Counted from the stretch's first letter, positions 18,726 to 29,169 are shown. The stretch: DNA of 64,000 nt from Isochrysis galbana (GCA_018136815.1 CM030940.1:2908601-2972600); one strand, 5' to 3'. Notes: generated by a model not told the origin, from the letters alone. Numbers and translations are program-made.

Positions 18726-19895
18726 ATGAGCTGGTGGTGCGAGTCGTGCGGGGTCTCTGTACCTAACCGCGCGGGCGCACTCAAACAGCATAATGAGGGG
18801 AAGAGGCACGCGGCAATGCGATTTTACGGCCATCATGAGGCAGGGCCGGTCCGCAATATTGAGCTCAGAAACCCAAGCGGCGAGGTCATTCGGTCGCTGC
18901 GCCCACACGAGGTGCCCGAGACAGCCTCGAACGCCACTCGTGCTGCACGCGACCTTATCAGGCGGAAACTTGTGGTGCACACTGGCGTCGCCTGGCAGAA
19001 TAAGGCATGGGCACTGTTCACTCCCGAGATCTTGTGTGGTGCTGTCCTCCAACTTGATGCCGCACTTCGTCAGGCACCCCTCAGCGGTCAGGGGAGGAGA
19101 GCTGAGGCAGTAAATGGCAGCTCAGAGTCGCATCGAAAAATGGTAGAGGGCGGATGTGAAGTGTCATCGCTCTTCATACTCGCTGTTGCTCAAAGACTTT
19201 CTCACGGCGTCAATGCTCTGCTGTCCCCGACGAGTGATGCTGCTGTGCCAGCACTATCACGTGGGGTAGAGGACATGATCGTACATGACTCGATGGAGAC
19301 AGAGACAGTTCTTCCCATGGAATACGTCAATCTCGACCTCGTGCTGGCCGAACGCAATGGGATGCTAGCTGAGATGTGTATGGTTGCTGCTGTCGATGCG
19401 TTATTTCATTCATTAAGCAACCTGCATGGAGGCCCACCCGAAGCTTCTGCCTGCTCAAAGCATTGTCCGGGTGAGCGAAAACGCCTCACACTGCGTCTCC
19501 GAATGGGAAGGGTGGTACGAGAAAGGAGACATGCTGCACAGCTGACAAAGTCACTTTGTGCAGTACTTGCCATTCCATCGACACCGCTAGGCTTGCGGTC
19601 ACTGCATCTAGAGGCAGCTACCGATGCGTGGCGCGCTGAGGATGCAGCGGCCATCCATTTGGCGTCGACCTCTGCATGGCGAGCTTGTGCCATGGCTGTG
19701 CTCGTGGGTGCTCGCGACACGCGAAGCCCTTTTTACTACCTGCCATCAGCCATTGTCCGCTTAATCCTCGAAATAACCCGCCTATCATCCACTTGCGATG
19801 TCAACTTCGTAATTAATTGTGAGCAAGCACACCATGAGTCCTCGAGGAACACCACGACAGGCATGGACCTCGCTTTCGTGGCATCGTTTGTATGA
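18726..19895 (+). CDS. U1-type (matrin-like) zinc-finger protein, 389 aa
   Basis: Intron-free frame. The start is taken at the ATG of MSWWCESCGVS (18726), because that places the zinc finger at the extreme N-terminus as in related proteins; an in-frame ATG at 18687 would add 13 residues. Cys5, Cys8, His22 and His28 form a U1-C/matrin-type C2H2 finger (CESCGVSVPN...LKQHNEGKRH), a fold typical of RNA-binding splicing proteins. The remaining 350 residues are not recognised. They include predicted helices and a C-terminal SPFYYLPSAIVRLILEI that resembles small hydrophobic motifs such as F-box-like segments, though I would not assign one. The gene follows a 100-bp C/T-rich tract (18560-18660), as other genes here do. 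Confidence 0.75.
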   Translation: MSWWCESCGVSVPNRAGALKQHNEGKRHAAMRFYGHHEAGPVRNIELRNPSGEVIRSLRPHEVPETASNATRAARDLIRRKLVVHTGVAWQNKAWALFTPEILCGAVLQLDAALRQAPLSGQGRRAEAVNGSSESHRKMVEGGCEVSSLFILAVAQRLSHGVNALLSPTSDAAVPALSRGVEDMIVHDSMETETVLPMEYVNLDLVLAERNGMLAEMCMVAAVDALFHSLSNLHGGPPEASACSKHCPGERKRLTLRLRMGRVVRERRHAAQLTKSLCAVLAIPSTPLGLRSLHLEAATDAWRAEDAAAIHLASTSAWRACAMAVLVGARDTRSPFYYLPSAIVRLILEITRLSSTCDVNFVINCEQAHHESSRNTTTGMDLAFVASFV

Positions 19896-20267
19896 CGCTA
19901 ATCTAGCCTCATGAAAGCTCATGCTGCACGGGTTTGCTACCAAGCATGGCTCTGTTGTGATGCATGGATAGCATGTGTGTGAGAGAGTATTAGCTATTGG
20001 CGCTAGTGCTAGTGCTACGCACATTGCCCGATGGGCGATGGCGATGGGCAAGACGGGAGTCCAAATCTCCTCCTCATGCACTATCCATCTACTTTCTTCT
20101 TTATTCGCTTACTAGAGTAGAGTACTAATCTTGTGATTGGTCGCATGGCAGGGGGCCACGCGAACCCCCCCCCCCCCCCTGCCTTGACCTCCCTCATGGG
20201 GGGGGGGACAGCAGAGACAAAGAAGAAAAGCGTTCATTTACCCGCCCACCCATAATAAAACATCTGA
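19896..20267. other. Intergenic, 3' flank of the zinc-finger gene
   Basis: No gene or RNA recognised. C and G runs lie at about 20167-20179 and 20199-20208. AATAAAACATCTGA at about 20257 resembles the end of a minus-strand LINE tail but is too short to call. Confidence 0.4.
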
Positions 20268-20660
20268 CTGAGCGTTAGCGTACCACTACTGACTACTGCC
20301 ACTAGCCCGGTACTATCACGACGCCCCTCAGTGCACCTGCCCGTGCGCCTTGACGGCTTGACGTACGTGTGTTGACACTATAGACACATACGCATATGCT
20401 GCACCCCTTCGAATCTCCCCCCTCGCAGACCCCTGGCTCCCATTATAACTCTCCACAGATTACAATGGGTGAGCAAATCCAGTGAGGCGAACCGACCTAC
20501 GTCGGGCGACTCACCAGCTCACCAGGAAAAAGCACCGGCGGGGGGGGGGGGGACCTCTCGTTCGTGAAGTTGAACGGCCCTTACAGCTCTCGCCGCGAGC
20601 GATCCTCGAGGAATAAAAGACTGTGCCTCGAGGTACCTGCCACAAGGCGCCCCCGTAAGC
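20268..20660 (+). mobile_element. Element A2, 5' portion
   Basis: This matches, in the opposite orientation, the 5' part of the TSD-flanked element at 52815-53751: TACCACTACTGACTACTGCC...AGCCCGGTACTA..., then CTCCCCCCTCGCAGACCCC..., GGAAAAAGCACCGG followed by a G run, and AACGGCCCTTACAGCTCTCG. The match stops near 20660, so the 3' part is missing or replaced. 20661-21452 holds no gene I can recognise; it is AT-richer, with repeated AATATGT words at 20685-20780. Confidence 0.7.
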
Positions 20661-21452
20661 GCTTTGAGTAGGCCTGAGCCAAAATATGTAGTTTTTCGTG
20701 CCCAAATATGTAATGGAAAAAATATGTGGAAAAAGAAAAAGTGTAAAACTTTGCCCAAATGTGCGGACAATATGTAGCTGTGTGGGTGGGTGGGGGGGGG
20801 TCAATCGACGTTACTAGTTACTAGTAAGCGCCGCAAATATATGCTCTTATCATTGTCACTCTTCTTTTCCTCTCCTCTCTGCTCTCCCCTACACACCCAT
20901 ATCCCTCCTCTCTCTTGCCTCAAGCTATTTTGTACAATGTACAGCAATGAGAATTGAAACTTGAAACGGAGAAGCACACAAACAACACACACTACACACT
21001 ACGATGACGAGTAGGGCCAGGTCAGTGGTCAGAGTTTCGCGCCGGATCCCTCAAAGTTTCGCATGAAAGTTTTGCAAAAGTTGCTCACCGGCTAGGCAAC
21101 GCGACGATTTGCGATTTTGAAAACCGATTGTAGCATACGATTTTTGATTACGACCTCTTACCTTACGGCTTGAATATACAACGTCATACGCTACTGGACA
21201 TAATAGGCTCTCATCACATATTCAGAGCAAAAATTAAACATCGAAACACCCTAACACCCCCACCATCTATCCTCACCCATTATTCAACCATATCGCTAAC
21301 AATCCAAACAAAATTTGCACTGTATGACACTGTTCGGGCAAGTGAGCGGCCCGGTGCAAACAAGCATACAACCAAGGTGAGGACGCATGCAGACTGAAGT
21401 CTCAATTGTCAGATGACGGAAGAACGAGGCAGGCCGCCTCCCTTGATTCTTT

Positions 21453-24119
21453 TCATGCTGAAGCTGGTGCAACAGAGAGATCGACGCCTGCGGATGTCTT
21501 CGCCTTCACCTCCACCAATTTGATCCAACTACAGAACGCAGCTAGGGAGACGGCTCCATTCGGACTCACCTTCATTTGACCAAAACTCGCCTTAGTGGCT
21601 GAACGGAGAGCGACGTATGGAGCCCACGTCAAACCTGCATGGACAACTTTGTCCAAAGCCGCCTCCCACTGCGCTTGAGAGAAGAATCGATTATCATTCG
21701 TCGTTTGGGCGCCAGTTTGACCATCAATCATGCCGAACACCTCGAACCACGTCGCATAATATCCGAGAAATGCAGAAAGCAGACGGAATTCGTCCTTCGT
21801 GACACTTTCGGAGTCGGGTCGTGCAGCATGCGCCCGGGTGCCTTTGGCATCGTTGAACGCGTAGATGACACTGGCGTGGAAGCGTTTCCAGATGGCCAAT
21901 CCGGTGACCTCGTTCTCAGAGTACCCTTGCAGCGTTTTCTTGACTGCGAGGTCAACATCTTCGTAAGAGAGGGCCCCCTTATTCGTCTGGTCCCACTTGT
22001 TCCATGCTTGCTCGCGCTCAGAGGACTCAGCTGGCACAGAGAAGCAAAAAGCTCGTAGGTAAGTGGTCAACTGCGAAAGTGCCGTCGCGGTTCCTGCAGC
22101 AGCAGATGAGGAGTCAAGCTTGACGTTCGAGCTTACGGACAATTCTGCAGCGAGGCTCGTGTCATTTTGGAGTCCTAGCTGCCTCTTACAGGCCTGGTTT
22201 GACGACGACCTTGCGATTTCAAGGTCGTCCTTGAGGCCAAGTATGTCCCAGCCACTGAAATTATCGTAGTAGTCATGGCGATCCACGGGCGTGGCTGATA
22301 TCTTCATAAGAGAACAAAAGAGCGCCTCGCCATCCTCTGCTTCAGAAACTTGAGGCAATACTTCATCAACGTGAGTCATCGCCTGACAGGTCGCGTCAGA
22401 AAACATGTTGGAAACTTCCGACTCGTTGAAAGGTGCCTCCTTGACAACTGGCAATGCGACGACTTGATTTGATGCGTTCACGTCGTGGACCGTGTGGTGG
22501 TTGTCTCCGCGACCCAAGGTGCCCTTTGACTTGTCGCTCATTCGAACCACTGACTTCTTTTTCGCGATCGAAGGCGACAAAAACGTAGAAGATGCCGGAG
22601 CGTAATTCGTCCAGCACGGCACCTCTGAAGCATGCTTGATGGCATCGGCCCAGATACCACGCGATTGACGGCGGCGCACCATCTTTTGCATCATGCGGAC
22701 AGCGTTGGTTCTGACGACCAGGTCGCGCTTGATTTCGTACGAGCCCGGGGCTGGCGCAGGCGTCACATTGTACATGCCACCTGGCAGAGCAAATCGGTCG
22801 GTCTCGGACCGAAAGGAAGCCTCAGCGACCTTTGAGATCCTTGAAGCCTCCGACATGGTCTCATAGGCGCCTACGCCTGGGGTATGCTCTTTTGCGTACA
22901 CACTCCCCGGTCCGTCAAACCTCTTGTGCCCACTTTTGAAGAAGACACTAGGGGTGTTCGACTTCCCATCGAATTGAACAGCGGGGTCATACTCGCCGAC
23001 ACCGGGTGTTTGTGATCTTGCATAGACAGAGTCATGCCACTCAAATCGGTTTTTCGCGGGTTTTGACCAAGCGGATGGTTGATCGACTCCTGCACTAGAG
23101 CTTGTCGCCGACATGGAGCTCTGATACTGCAAGGGTCCGGGGATTTCCGAGGCGTGCTTGATCACGTCGGCAAAAACTCCACGGGACTGACGGCGGCGAA
23201 CCATCCTTTGCATCATCGATGCAGCTCTGCCTGGGTCAAGCTTTCTTGGCTCGTAGGCCCCCGGCGGAGGCGCGACGGAATGAGAGTAGACACCATCGGG
23301 CAGCGCGAAGCGATCTGTAATGGAAGCAAATGACGAGCTAGCGCACTTGCCGGCAACCTGCGTGGATGCGCGGTTGTCATTCGTGTCGTACGAGCCGACT
23401 CCAGGAGTTTCTGTCCGAAAATAGACAGCACCAGTACCTTCAAAGCGCTTCGACGTGCTGCTGAAAGACGCACTGCCCACTTCCTGCTTGGACGTTGAGA
23501 GCGGTCCAGTGCAGTTGTACTTGCCAGGATCAGGCGTCTGTTCTTTGGCATACAAAGTGTCGTGGCCATCAAATCGACCTTTGGTGTTCTTTGACCAAGC
23601 TGGGGCCCGGGACAGCGCCAAAGACATTGTCGACAGTGCCTCTTCATATTGCATCGGGGATGGCATCTCTGCCGCACGCCTAATGACGTCGGCGAACAGA
23701 CCCCGCGACTGACGACGGCGCACCATCTTCTGCACCATGGATACAGCAGTCCCACGATCAAGCTTACGAGGTTCATACGCGCCCGGTGGCGGCGCAGGCG
23801 ACTGTGAGTAGACTCCGCCAGGCAGTGTGAATCGATCTGTTCTGCTGTGCATTGAGGACGTCGGCGTCTTTTTCGGTGTGGAGCCAGCCATTCGCTCCCC
23901 CGGCGTCGCGTAGCGCACAGGAGTCGATGGCCTCGCCGTTGCCCTGCTCGATGAGCAGGGTGTCGCTGCGCGCTTGACCTCGGCAGTGCTGGTCTTGTGG
24001 ATTGAGCCCGGACCTGCGAAGCGTTCAGACTTGCTGAGGCTCCATGGCTCAGGCCTCCTGTTCGGCGCGCTCGTGGGCGAGAGCGGAGTGCGCCGAGGAG
24101 TGGAGACACCCGCTGGCAT
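21453..24119 (-). CDS. PG-rich-repeat (STPG/SHIPPO) axonemal-type protein with calflagin-like C-terminus
   Basis: Single-exon frame of 888 codons from the ATG at 24119 (MPAGVSTPRRTPLS); an upstream in-frame ATG exists at 24380, but that sequence is low-complexity and CT-rich on the plus strand. The N-terminal two thirds carries about eight PG-rich units of the form RF..PG.VY....PPPGAYEP, for example RFTLPGGVYSQSPAPPPGAY, RFEGTGAVYFRTETPGVGSY and RFDGPGSVYAKEHTPGVGAY. Such repeats bind microtubule inner surfaces in cilia. Three longer modules contain MVRRRQSRG(L/V/I)(F/W)AD(V/A)I. The last 200 residues (AWNKWDQTNKGALSYEDVD..., FFSQAQWEAALDKVVHAGLT) resemble flagellar EF-hand calcium-binding proteins, with one plausible Ca loop. 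It probably acts in the axoneme. Confidence 0.85.
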   Translation of the reverse strand: MPAGVSTPRRTPLSPTSAPNRRPEPWSLSKSERFAGPGSIHKTSTAEVKRAATPCSSSRATARPSTPVRYATPGERMAGSTPKKTPTSSMHSRTDRFTLPGGVYSQSPAPPPGAYEPRKLDRGTAVSMVQKMVRRRQSRGLFADVIRRAAEMPSPMQYEEALSTMSLALSRAPAWSKNTKGRFDGHDTLYAKEQTPDPGKYNCTGPLSTSKQEVGSASFSSTSKRFEGTGAVYFRTETPGVGSYDTNDNRASTQVAGKCASSSFASITDRFALPDGVYSHSVAPPPGAYEPRKLDPGRAASMMQRMVRRRQSRGVFADVIKHASEIPGPLQYQSSMSATSSSAGVDQPSAWSKPAKNRFEWHDSVYARSQTPGVGEYDPAVQFDGKSNTPSVFFKSGHKRFDGPGSVYAKEHTPGVGAYETMSEASRISKVAEASFRSETDRFALPGGMYNVTPAPAPGSYEIKRDLVVRTNAVRMMQKMVRRRQSRGIWADAIKHASEVPCWTNYAPASSTFLSPSIAKKKSVVRMSDKSKGTLGRGDNHHTVHDVNASNQVVALPVVKEAPFNESEVSNMFSDATCQAMTHVDEVLPQVSEAEDGEALFCSLMKISATPVDRHDYYDNFSGWDILGLKDDLEIARSSSNQACKRQLGLQNDTSLAAELSVSSNVKLDSSSAAAGTATALSQLTTYLRAFCFSVPAESSEREQAWNKWDQTNKGALSYEDVDLAVKKTLQGYSENEVTGLAIWKRFHASVIYAFNDAKGTRAHAARPDSESVTKDEFRLLSAFLGYYATWFEVFGMIDGQTGAQTTNDNRFFSQAQWEAALDKVVHAGLTWAPYVALRSATKASFGQMKVSPNGAVSLAAFCSWIKLVEVKAKTSAGVDLSVAPASA

Positions 24120-24616
24120 CGTAGATCTTGCTTGTTGTCCTCTCCTTACCCCCCTTCTTTCCCGTTTCCCCCGTTCCCCCCCTCTCCACCCTTCCCCAAT
24201 GTCGGGTCGGACTGCAGAGAGAACAGCAGGGGGCGCGCCAGCAACAGGTCGAGTTTTGAGTTTGAAAGAGCGCCGTCTGACGGTCCCTCCGGTATTGCGA
24301 ACCCTCCTTCCCCCCTTCGGATATTGCCCCCCTCCCCCCCCCTCTTCTCGCCTCTCGATAGTCGCGAGTCGCCTGCCCATCCTTCATCCTTTGGAAGCCT
24401 TTGGGTCGGGCCAGAGTTTCGCAATTTTTTGGTAAAATTTGGGTCCGTCAACGAAATAAAAATTTTGACCGAAATTTGGGGATTTGGTTGGGGCAACGGG
24501 ACCCCGCGGCAGCGAAATTTGGGCGTGTTGGAGCGATGGGCGGCCCGCGGCCCGCCGGCAGGAGCAGGATATGCCTCAGGGAGTGGCCAAGACGCGGCGC
24601 GGTGCAAGGCGAGGGC
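24120..24616. other. Intergenic, CT-rich 5' flank of the PG-repeat gene
   Basis: 24131-24200 and 24300-24350 are C/T-rich on the plus strand, so purine-rich on the gene strand. The rest has no recognised gene. Open frames in both directions are low-complexity. Confidence 0.4.
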
Positions 24617-24722
24617 GTGTTGTATTCCTGCCCATCTGAAGGCTGTAGGCATGAATATTCGTGTAAGGTACGCGCTCACAATTACAATTGAACAATTCCC
24701 CGTGTTGCCACTGACGCACAAA
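24617..24722. repeat. Second copy of the 105-bp conserved repeat
   Basis: Near-identical to 10129-10235 (TTGTATTCCTGCCCATCTGA...TTGCCACTGACGCACAA), followed here by an A run at 24720-24728. 24735-24760 (TTAATAGTCTCGCCGCGCG) recalls the 5' end of element A at 45520-45545. 24760-25082 holds nothing recognisable. Confidence 0.75.
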
Positions 24723-25090
24723 AAAAAACTTCTTAATAGTCTCGCCGCGCGCGCGACCCTGCACAGCTTCTATGCAGCCACGCCCGCTTCCCTTATCCCC
24801 CCTCCACCTGCCTTGCGGCTCGTCCCCTCGTGCTCTACCTAGGGGCTGGGTGCAGTAGGTTTCCGGTGGCAGGCGGTGTGTACCGATACCCGATGGCTTT
24901 CCTCGCTACTTCTTCTTGCGCCATCGGGCTACCGGTTGTTGCATGTTTTCCTCTAGGTGTTGAGTGTCGGGAGCCTGTAGTCCAGAGTAGCTATGGGCAT
25001 CTGTCCGGTAGGGCGTGGGTCTCGGCGGGCCTCTTACAGTTCAGGCTAGCCGCTCCGCTATGTTGAGCGCTTGAGCTATTAGGGACAGGT

Positions 25091-25967
25091 CAAGGCTAGG
25101 GAATACATTGGCCAGTTAACCAATTAAGTGTGTTAACTACCATTAAAGGGCACCCGTGGGGATGCAACTGTTAACAAACAACCAAGTGGGATGCGCAAAG
25201 ACGCAGTTAGCTAGCTAACTACCTGTGGCGTGCGCGGCCGCGGGTGCGCGGCCTCCGAGCGGCGCCGAGCGCCTTCGCCGCTGGTAGCGGCGCCGCGCTG
25301 CGCGCGCCCACCCTTGACATAAATAAGCAGGAGAGTCGTAGTAGCTTGTCACGACATACTTTATACTTATTGAATGAGCTCACGCACACACGCAGCACAT
25401 TCACATATCATCACATGCTATGTGGTGCTACGGTGCTACGCACAACGCAGCGCATAGCACAACGCGACACGCACACAGCACACAGCACACAGCACTAGCA
25501 CTAATCGGTATTGAATGAGGCGAAAAGCGAATTTTCGAGTGTCGAGTCCTTGGCCGACTTCTGAAGATCGCTATGCATCTTGCCGGCTGCCGAAAAGACA
25601 CGCTCGACCCCGGCTGACGAGGCAGGCGCAGAGAAGTATTGCTTGACCATTTTGGTGAGGACTGGCCACTTCGTCTCTTTCGCCCTCCACCACACGAGAA
25701 GATCCCATTCAAGGTCCGTCTCCTCGGGCTCCGTGAGGTACTCTTCGAACTCATCCTTCTCTTGCACCTGTGCTTGCGCCGGGGGGAGGGGGGGGGCGCC
25801 CGGCGGGGGATATGCATACCATAATACGGCTATTTTTAGACACGTCGATAGTTAACAAGGTTGTTATCTACCACCCTCGAACCCCTGCCAGTTAACAAAA
25901 CAAGTTCACCAGAGAGCACTAACAAGTTCCCAAAAAACCTACCAGTTAATGGTATTCCCTAGCCTTG
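25091..25967 (-). mobile_element. Non-autonomous hAT transposon with perfect 8-bp TSD
   Basis: Identical 16-bp terminal inverted repeats, CAAGGCTAGGGAATAC, begin at 25091 and end at 25967. They are flanked by the exact 8-bp duplication GGACAGGT at 25083-25090 and 25968-25975. TIR form and TSD length identify a hAT element. At 877 bp it cannot encode a full transposase. The internal minus-strand frame retains only the C-terminal dimerisation domain, so it is an internal deletion derivative of an autonomous element. Subterminal GTTAAC words recur at both ends. Confidence 0.95.
25501..25767 (-). pseudogene. hAT transposase C-terminal (hATC) remnant
   Basis: The 88-codon frame contains LLVWWRAKETKWPVLTKMVK, then QYFSAPASSAGVERVFSAAG. 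This is the hallmark of the hAT dimerisation domain (WW...P.L...A..YL.IPA.S...ERVFSAAG). The catalytic DDE region is absent because of the internal deletion of the host element. The ATG at 25767 is probably fortuitous. Confidence 0.9.
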
Positions 25968-25975
25968 GGACAGGT

Positions 25976-27351
25976 TCCCGCCGCGCCCCCCCCCCCCCCC
26001 CGAGCCAACCGAATGACCGAATGTCGGCCGCCCGTGAGCACGGTCGCCCCTGGAGCCTGGAGAGCCCCATTCCTCGTCTCAACAATCTTTAGAGTCCCAA
26101 TCCACATCCACATCCACAGCCACAGCCACTCCACTCCGCCAGTCACAGTCCTCCTTGGGCTGGTCTCCTTGTGCTCGCTGTTCCGTGGTCCGTCGTTCCG
26201 CACCGCGCCCGCGCGCGCGCTCCTCGTGCCTAATATCTGGGTGTTATTGAGCCAAGTGGAAATTGCCATCTAGGTACATGTAGATAGTGTCCGGCCGCCA
26301 TCTAGGTACATGTAGATAGTGAAAATGCGAGACTATATAGTAGATATCTAGGTATCTTACAAACATGTTCCATGCCTTAGTCAAGAAGGATCTACGCCAA
26401 GCTCCTCGCGCCAAGCCAACGCTGAACAAGGGGGACGTGAGCCTCGACACCATCGACAATGTGGAGCGAGGAGTGGAGCTGTGGCTGTGTTGCATGTGAA
26501 GATAGAGGAGTTGGTGCCTGTAACATGTGAGATACAATTCCTGGGGAGCATGGGGCACGGACTGCCAGAGGCGAGGCGAGGCACGCGATGGGGGAACTGA
26601 GGACGAGCGGACGGCCTCAGCTGACATGCAGTCATGCAGTCGTGTGAGACGAGGACGGGAGCAAGAGGCACACGAGGAAGGACACAGGGGCGCTCGTGCG
26701 GTGGCGCAGAGCGTACGAAGGACACCGAGAGAGAAGCGGATAAAGGTACCCAGCTTTCTAGGACCAGTCCTAGAAATTAGGACGGACTTTGCTAGGTGAG
26801 AGCATGAGCATACCATGTTATTTTGTCCCAAACCTTGGCTATTGAGTTACCACATGCATGTCCTCATTAAATGTTCCAAGTGTACCTAGGCACCATTCCC
26901 TCAGCAACACCAAGTTTTGTGACGCGTTTGCGGGTCACCTGGTCGGAATTGGAATTGCTCCTTGTCCTAGAAATGGGAGAAATGCTGATACCACCCATTG
27001 GGGAGCTCTTCTACCCATGACCCATGGTCCCCAGGAGATGAAATGTTGCTTTGACTGCCCTCTTTGAGACCTTCAGTGACCACCAAGCTTGGTTTTGTCG
27101 CGGTCGACTTCCAGTGCGAACGAGGGCGTTTCGGCGCGCGGAAGCCTTCAACACCCTCAGTGCGTTCATTTTGTTTTAGGCGTTTCAGTGTTCTTTTTTT
27201 GGAAGTTGTTTCGCCCTGGTCGACTTTACCCGAAAGTGTTTCTCCGTCAAATTCGTCAATATGGGGGGGGGGGGGGGGGGGGCACAGAGAGAAAATAGAG
27301 CGAGAGCTAAAGGCACGGCTCGGGACGGCTGGCGCTTCTTCCCGCGGTCTG
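25976..27351. other. Intergenic; direct duplication at 26267-26322 and G tract before the glyoxalase gene
   Basis: C run at about 25986-26000. 26267-26322 contains GCCATCTAGGTACATGTAGA followed by TAGTG twice in tandem, each itself near-palindromic. A TGACTGCCCTC at about 27054 resembles the family B terminus. A run of about 21 G lies at 27261-27281, 70 bp before the glyoxalase II start. No gene is recognised. Open frames at 26244-26831 (-) and the upstream extension 27064-27351 (+) are not supported. Confidence 0.45.
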
Positions 27352-28678
27352 ATGCGCCTTGTCCGCCTGGCTGCTGCGCTCGGCGCCTCGCTGCAGCTCC
27401 ACACGCTCGGGCGGCCGCTCGGCGCTCGCGCGGCCGCGACCGCTCCCCCCTCTTCATTCTCGAGCGCCGGGCTCGTTGTCGAGCAGTTCCGCTGCCTTCG
27501 CGATAACTACGGCTATCTCATCCACGATGAGTCGACCGGCGCCACCGCCGCCATCGACACGCCCGAGGTTGAGCCAATCCTTGAAGCGCTCGACAGGCGC
27601 GGATGGACACTCACGCACATCCTCAACACGCACCACCACGCCGACCACGCTGGCGGCAACGCCGAGCTTGTACGCAAGACTGGGTGCAAAGTGGTCGCGC
27701 CCGCGGAAGAAGTCGACAAGATTGGACATGTAGACGTGCCAGTGCGGGGAGGAGATCGGTTCGAGCTTGGCGATGCATACTGCATGGTCATAGACGTAGG
27801 CGGCCACACGAAAGGCCATGTAGCATACCACTTTGTCGACTCGTATTTCGCATTCGTTGGCGACTCGTTGTTTGCGCTTGGCTGCGGGCGTCTATTTGAA
27901 GGTACCCCAGAGCAGGTTCGTCTGGGTGCGTGTGACCGACAGCCCAGTGCAATTGGCTGGCTGTCCCGCATCTCGTGCAGTCTACTTCGATTGCCTGAAA
28001 TAGTGCTCTCGCCCCCCACCCGCCCGCGCAAAAACGAGCCTATTTGGGTCGGTTGTGTAGCCGATGTCTTGCTCTGCTTCTAACTACCTCATCGCTGTGG
28101 TGCTCTTCTAGGCCTGGGCATCACTTCAACGGCTTGCAGCCTTGCCTCCGGAGACGGCGGTGTATTGTGCGCATGAATACACCGAGGCCAACCTCGAGTT
28201 CGCTCTTTCCGTTGATCCTCGAAATAAGGACTTGGCACAGTAAGTTTTTGCTTGCGAAAGAAGCGTCCACGCATAAGACAGCTAGCATGTCGATTACGAC
28301 AGCCGCCCTCTTCCTGTGTATGCATGTGGCAGCTCTAGCCTACTCGGACTTCTTGAATGCAGCCCTCTATGTCGTAGGGCATCAGAGGCCATCTGGAGCC
28401 ATGCATGAGCTCTAATCTCTCGGCCCCATCCCGCCGTACGGCGATAGTCATTCCGATCTCTCCTACCCTGCTACCGCTTGTTCAGGCGCGGCTTTGACAT
28501 TTCCGTCTTGCGACTCGCGGGAAAACCGACTGTCCCAACAACGATTGGTGAGGAGCTTGCAACGAACCCATTCCTGCGCCCTGGGGATGATGCGATCCGT
28601 CGGACGATAGGTGTTGCACTTGATGCGACGGATCTAGAGGTTTTCGCAACGTTGCGTAAGATGAAGGACAACTTTTAG
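27352..28678 (+). CDS. Hydroxyacylglutathione hydrolase (glyoxalase II), organelle-type
   Basis: Hydrolyses S-lactoylglutathione to lactate and glutathione, the second step of methylglyoxal detoxification. Exons 27352-27915, 28112-28239 and 28486-28678 join in frame with GT-AG introns (196 and 246 bp) to give 294 residues. The metallo-beta-lactamase motif [10 protein letters not shown] is at residues 93-102. [31 protein letters not shown] and [15 protein letters not shown] supply the other metal and substrate residues. The C-terminus has [12 protein letters not shown] and [12 protein letters not shown], as in full-length family members. The N-terminal 40 residues ([15 protein letters not shown]...RAAAT) look like a mitochondrial or plastid presequence, which supports the ATG at 27352 over the open but low-complexity upstream extension. 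Confidence 0.95.
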
Positions 28679-29054
28679 AGGACAAGGCTCGGTTCGGCTT
28701 GAGTAGGCGATTACTTCTTGGATGTGCACCTTTCGTCTTCATGTGCGGCATGAGGCGGCTTAGAATGTGTCGAAGCGGGCCTACACCAAGATGAAGGCAC
28801 GTTTTCTGTTTTTCTTTGCAATTTGCACCTCTTTCGTCACGACATCAACCTGGGATTGGCGGACCTTTCATGAAATGTGAAACTAAAATTTGGTCAGGAT
28901 TTCGGCGCTTTGCACACAACGCGCAAACTTGGGGTTGTGGAGGTCGGCATCGGTGAGAGGAGTCGCCATTGCGAGCGCCGCGGGTATTTCTTTCAATGTG
29001 CACGCAACTCAAAGCCACTCGCAAGTAAAAGTATGCAATGCCTCGCGGATCGCC

Positions 29055-29166
29055 GATCGGTGGATATCCAATCGATATCCATTAGATATTTTGCTGGATA
29101 TTTGGGCGAGTAGCCCGGATACAAACATATAAACTAGATTTCCCAAATGGATATTTGGGTGGATTT
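29055..29166. repeat. hAT MITE-like subterminal repeat fragment
   Basis: Repeated GGATATCCAAT, GATATCCAT, GGATATTTGGGCG and CCCAAATGGATATTTGGG words resemble the subterminal repeats of the MITE at 8931-9556. No intact TIR pair or TSD is visible, so this is a fragment or a relative. The sequence before it (28679-29054) is the 3' flank of glyoxalase II with nothing recognised. Confidence 0.45.
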
Positions 29167-29169
29167 TAC

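Noticed and set aside
24120-24380. 87-residue N-terminal extension of the PG-repeat protein
   Set aside because: Gly/Arg-rich reading of a C/T tract with no conserved feature. The start at 24119 is followed directly by the first repeat-like motif.
27064-27351. N-terminal extension of glyoxalase II from an upstream ATG
   Set aside because: It crosses the G21 run and low-complexity sequence. The ATG at 27352 gives a normal presequence and length.
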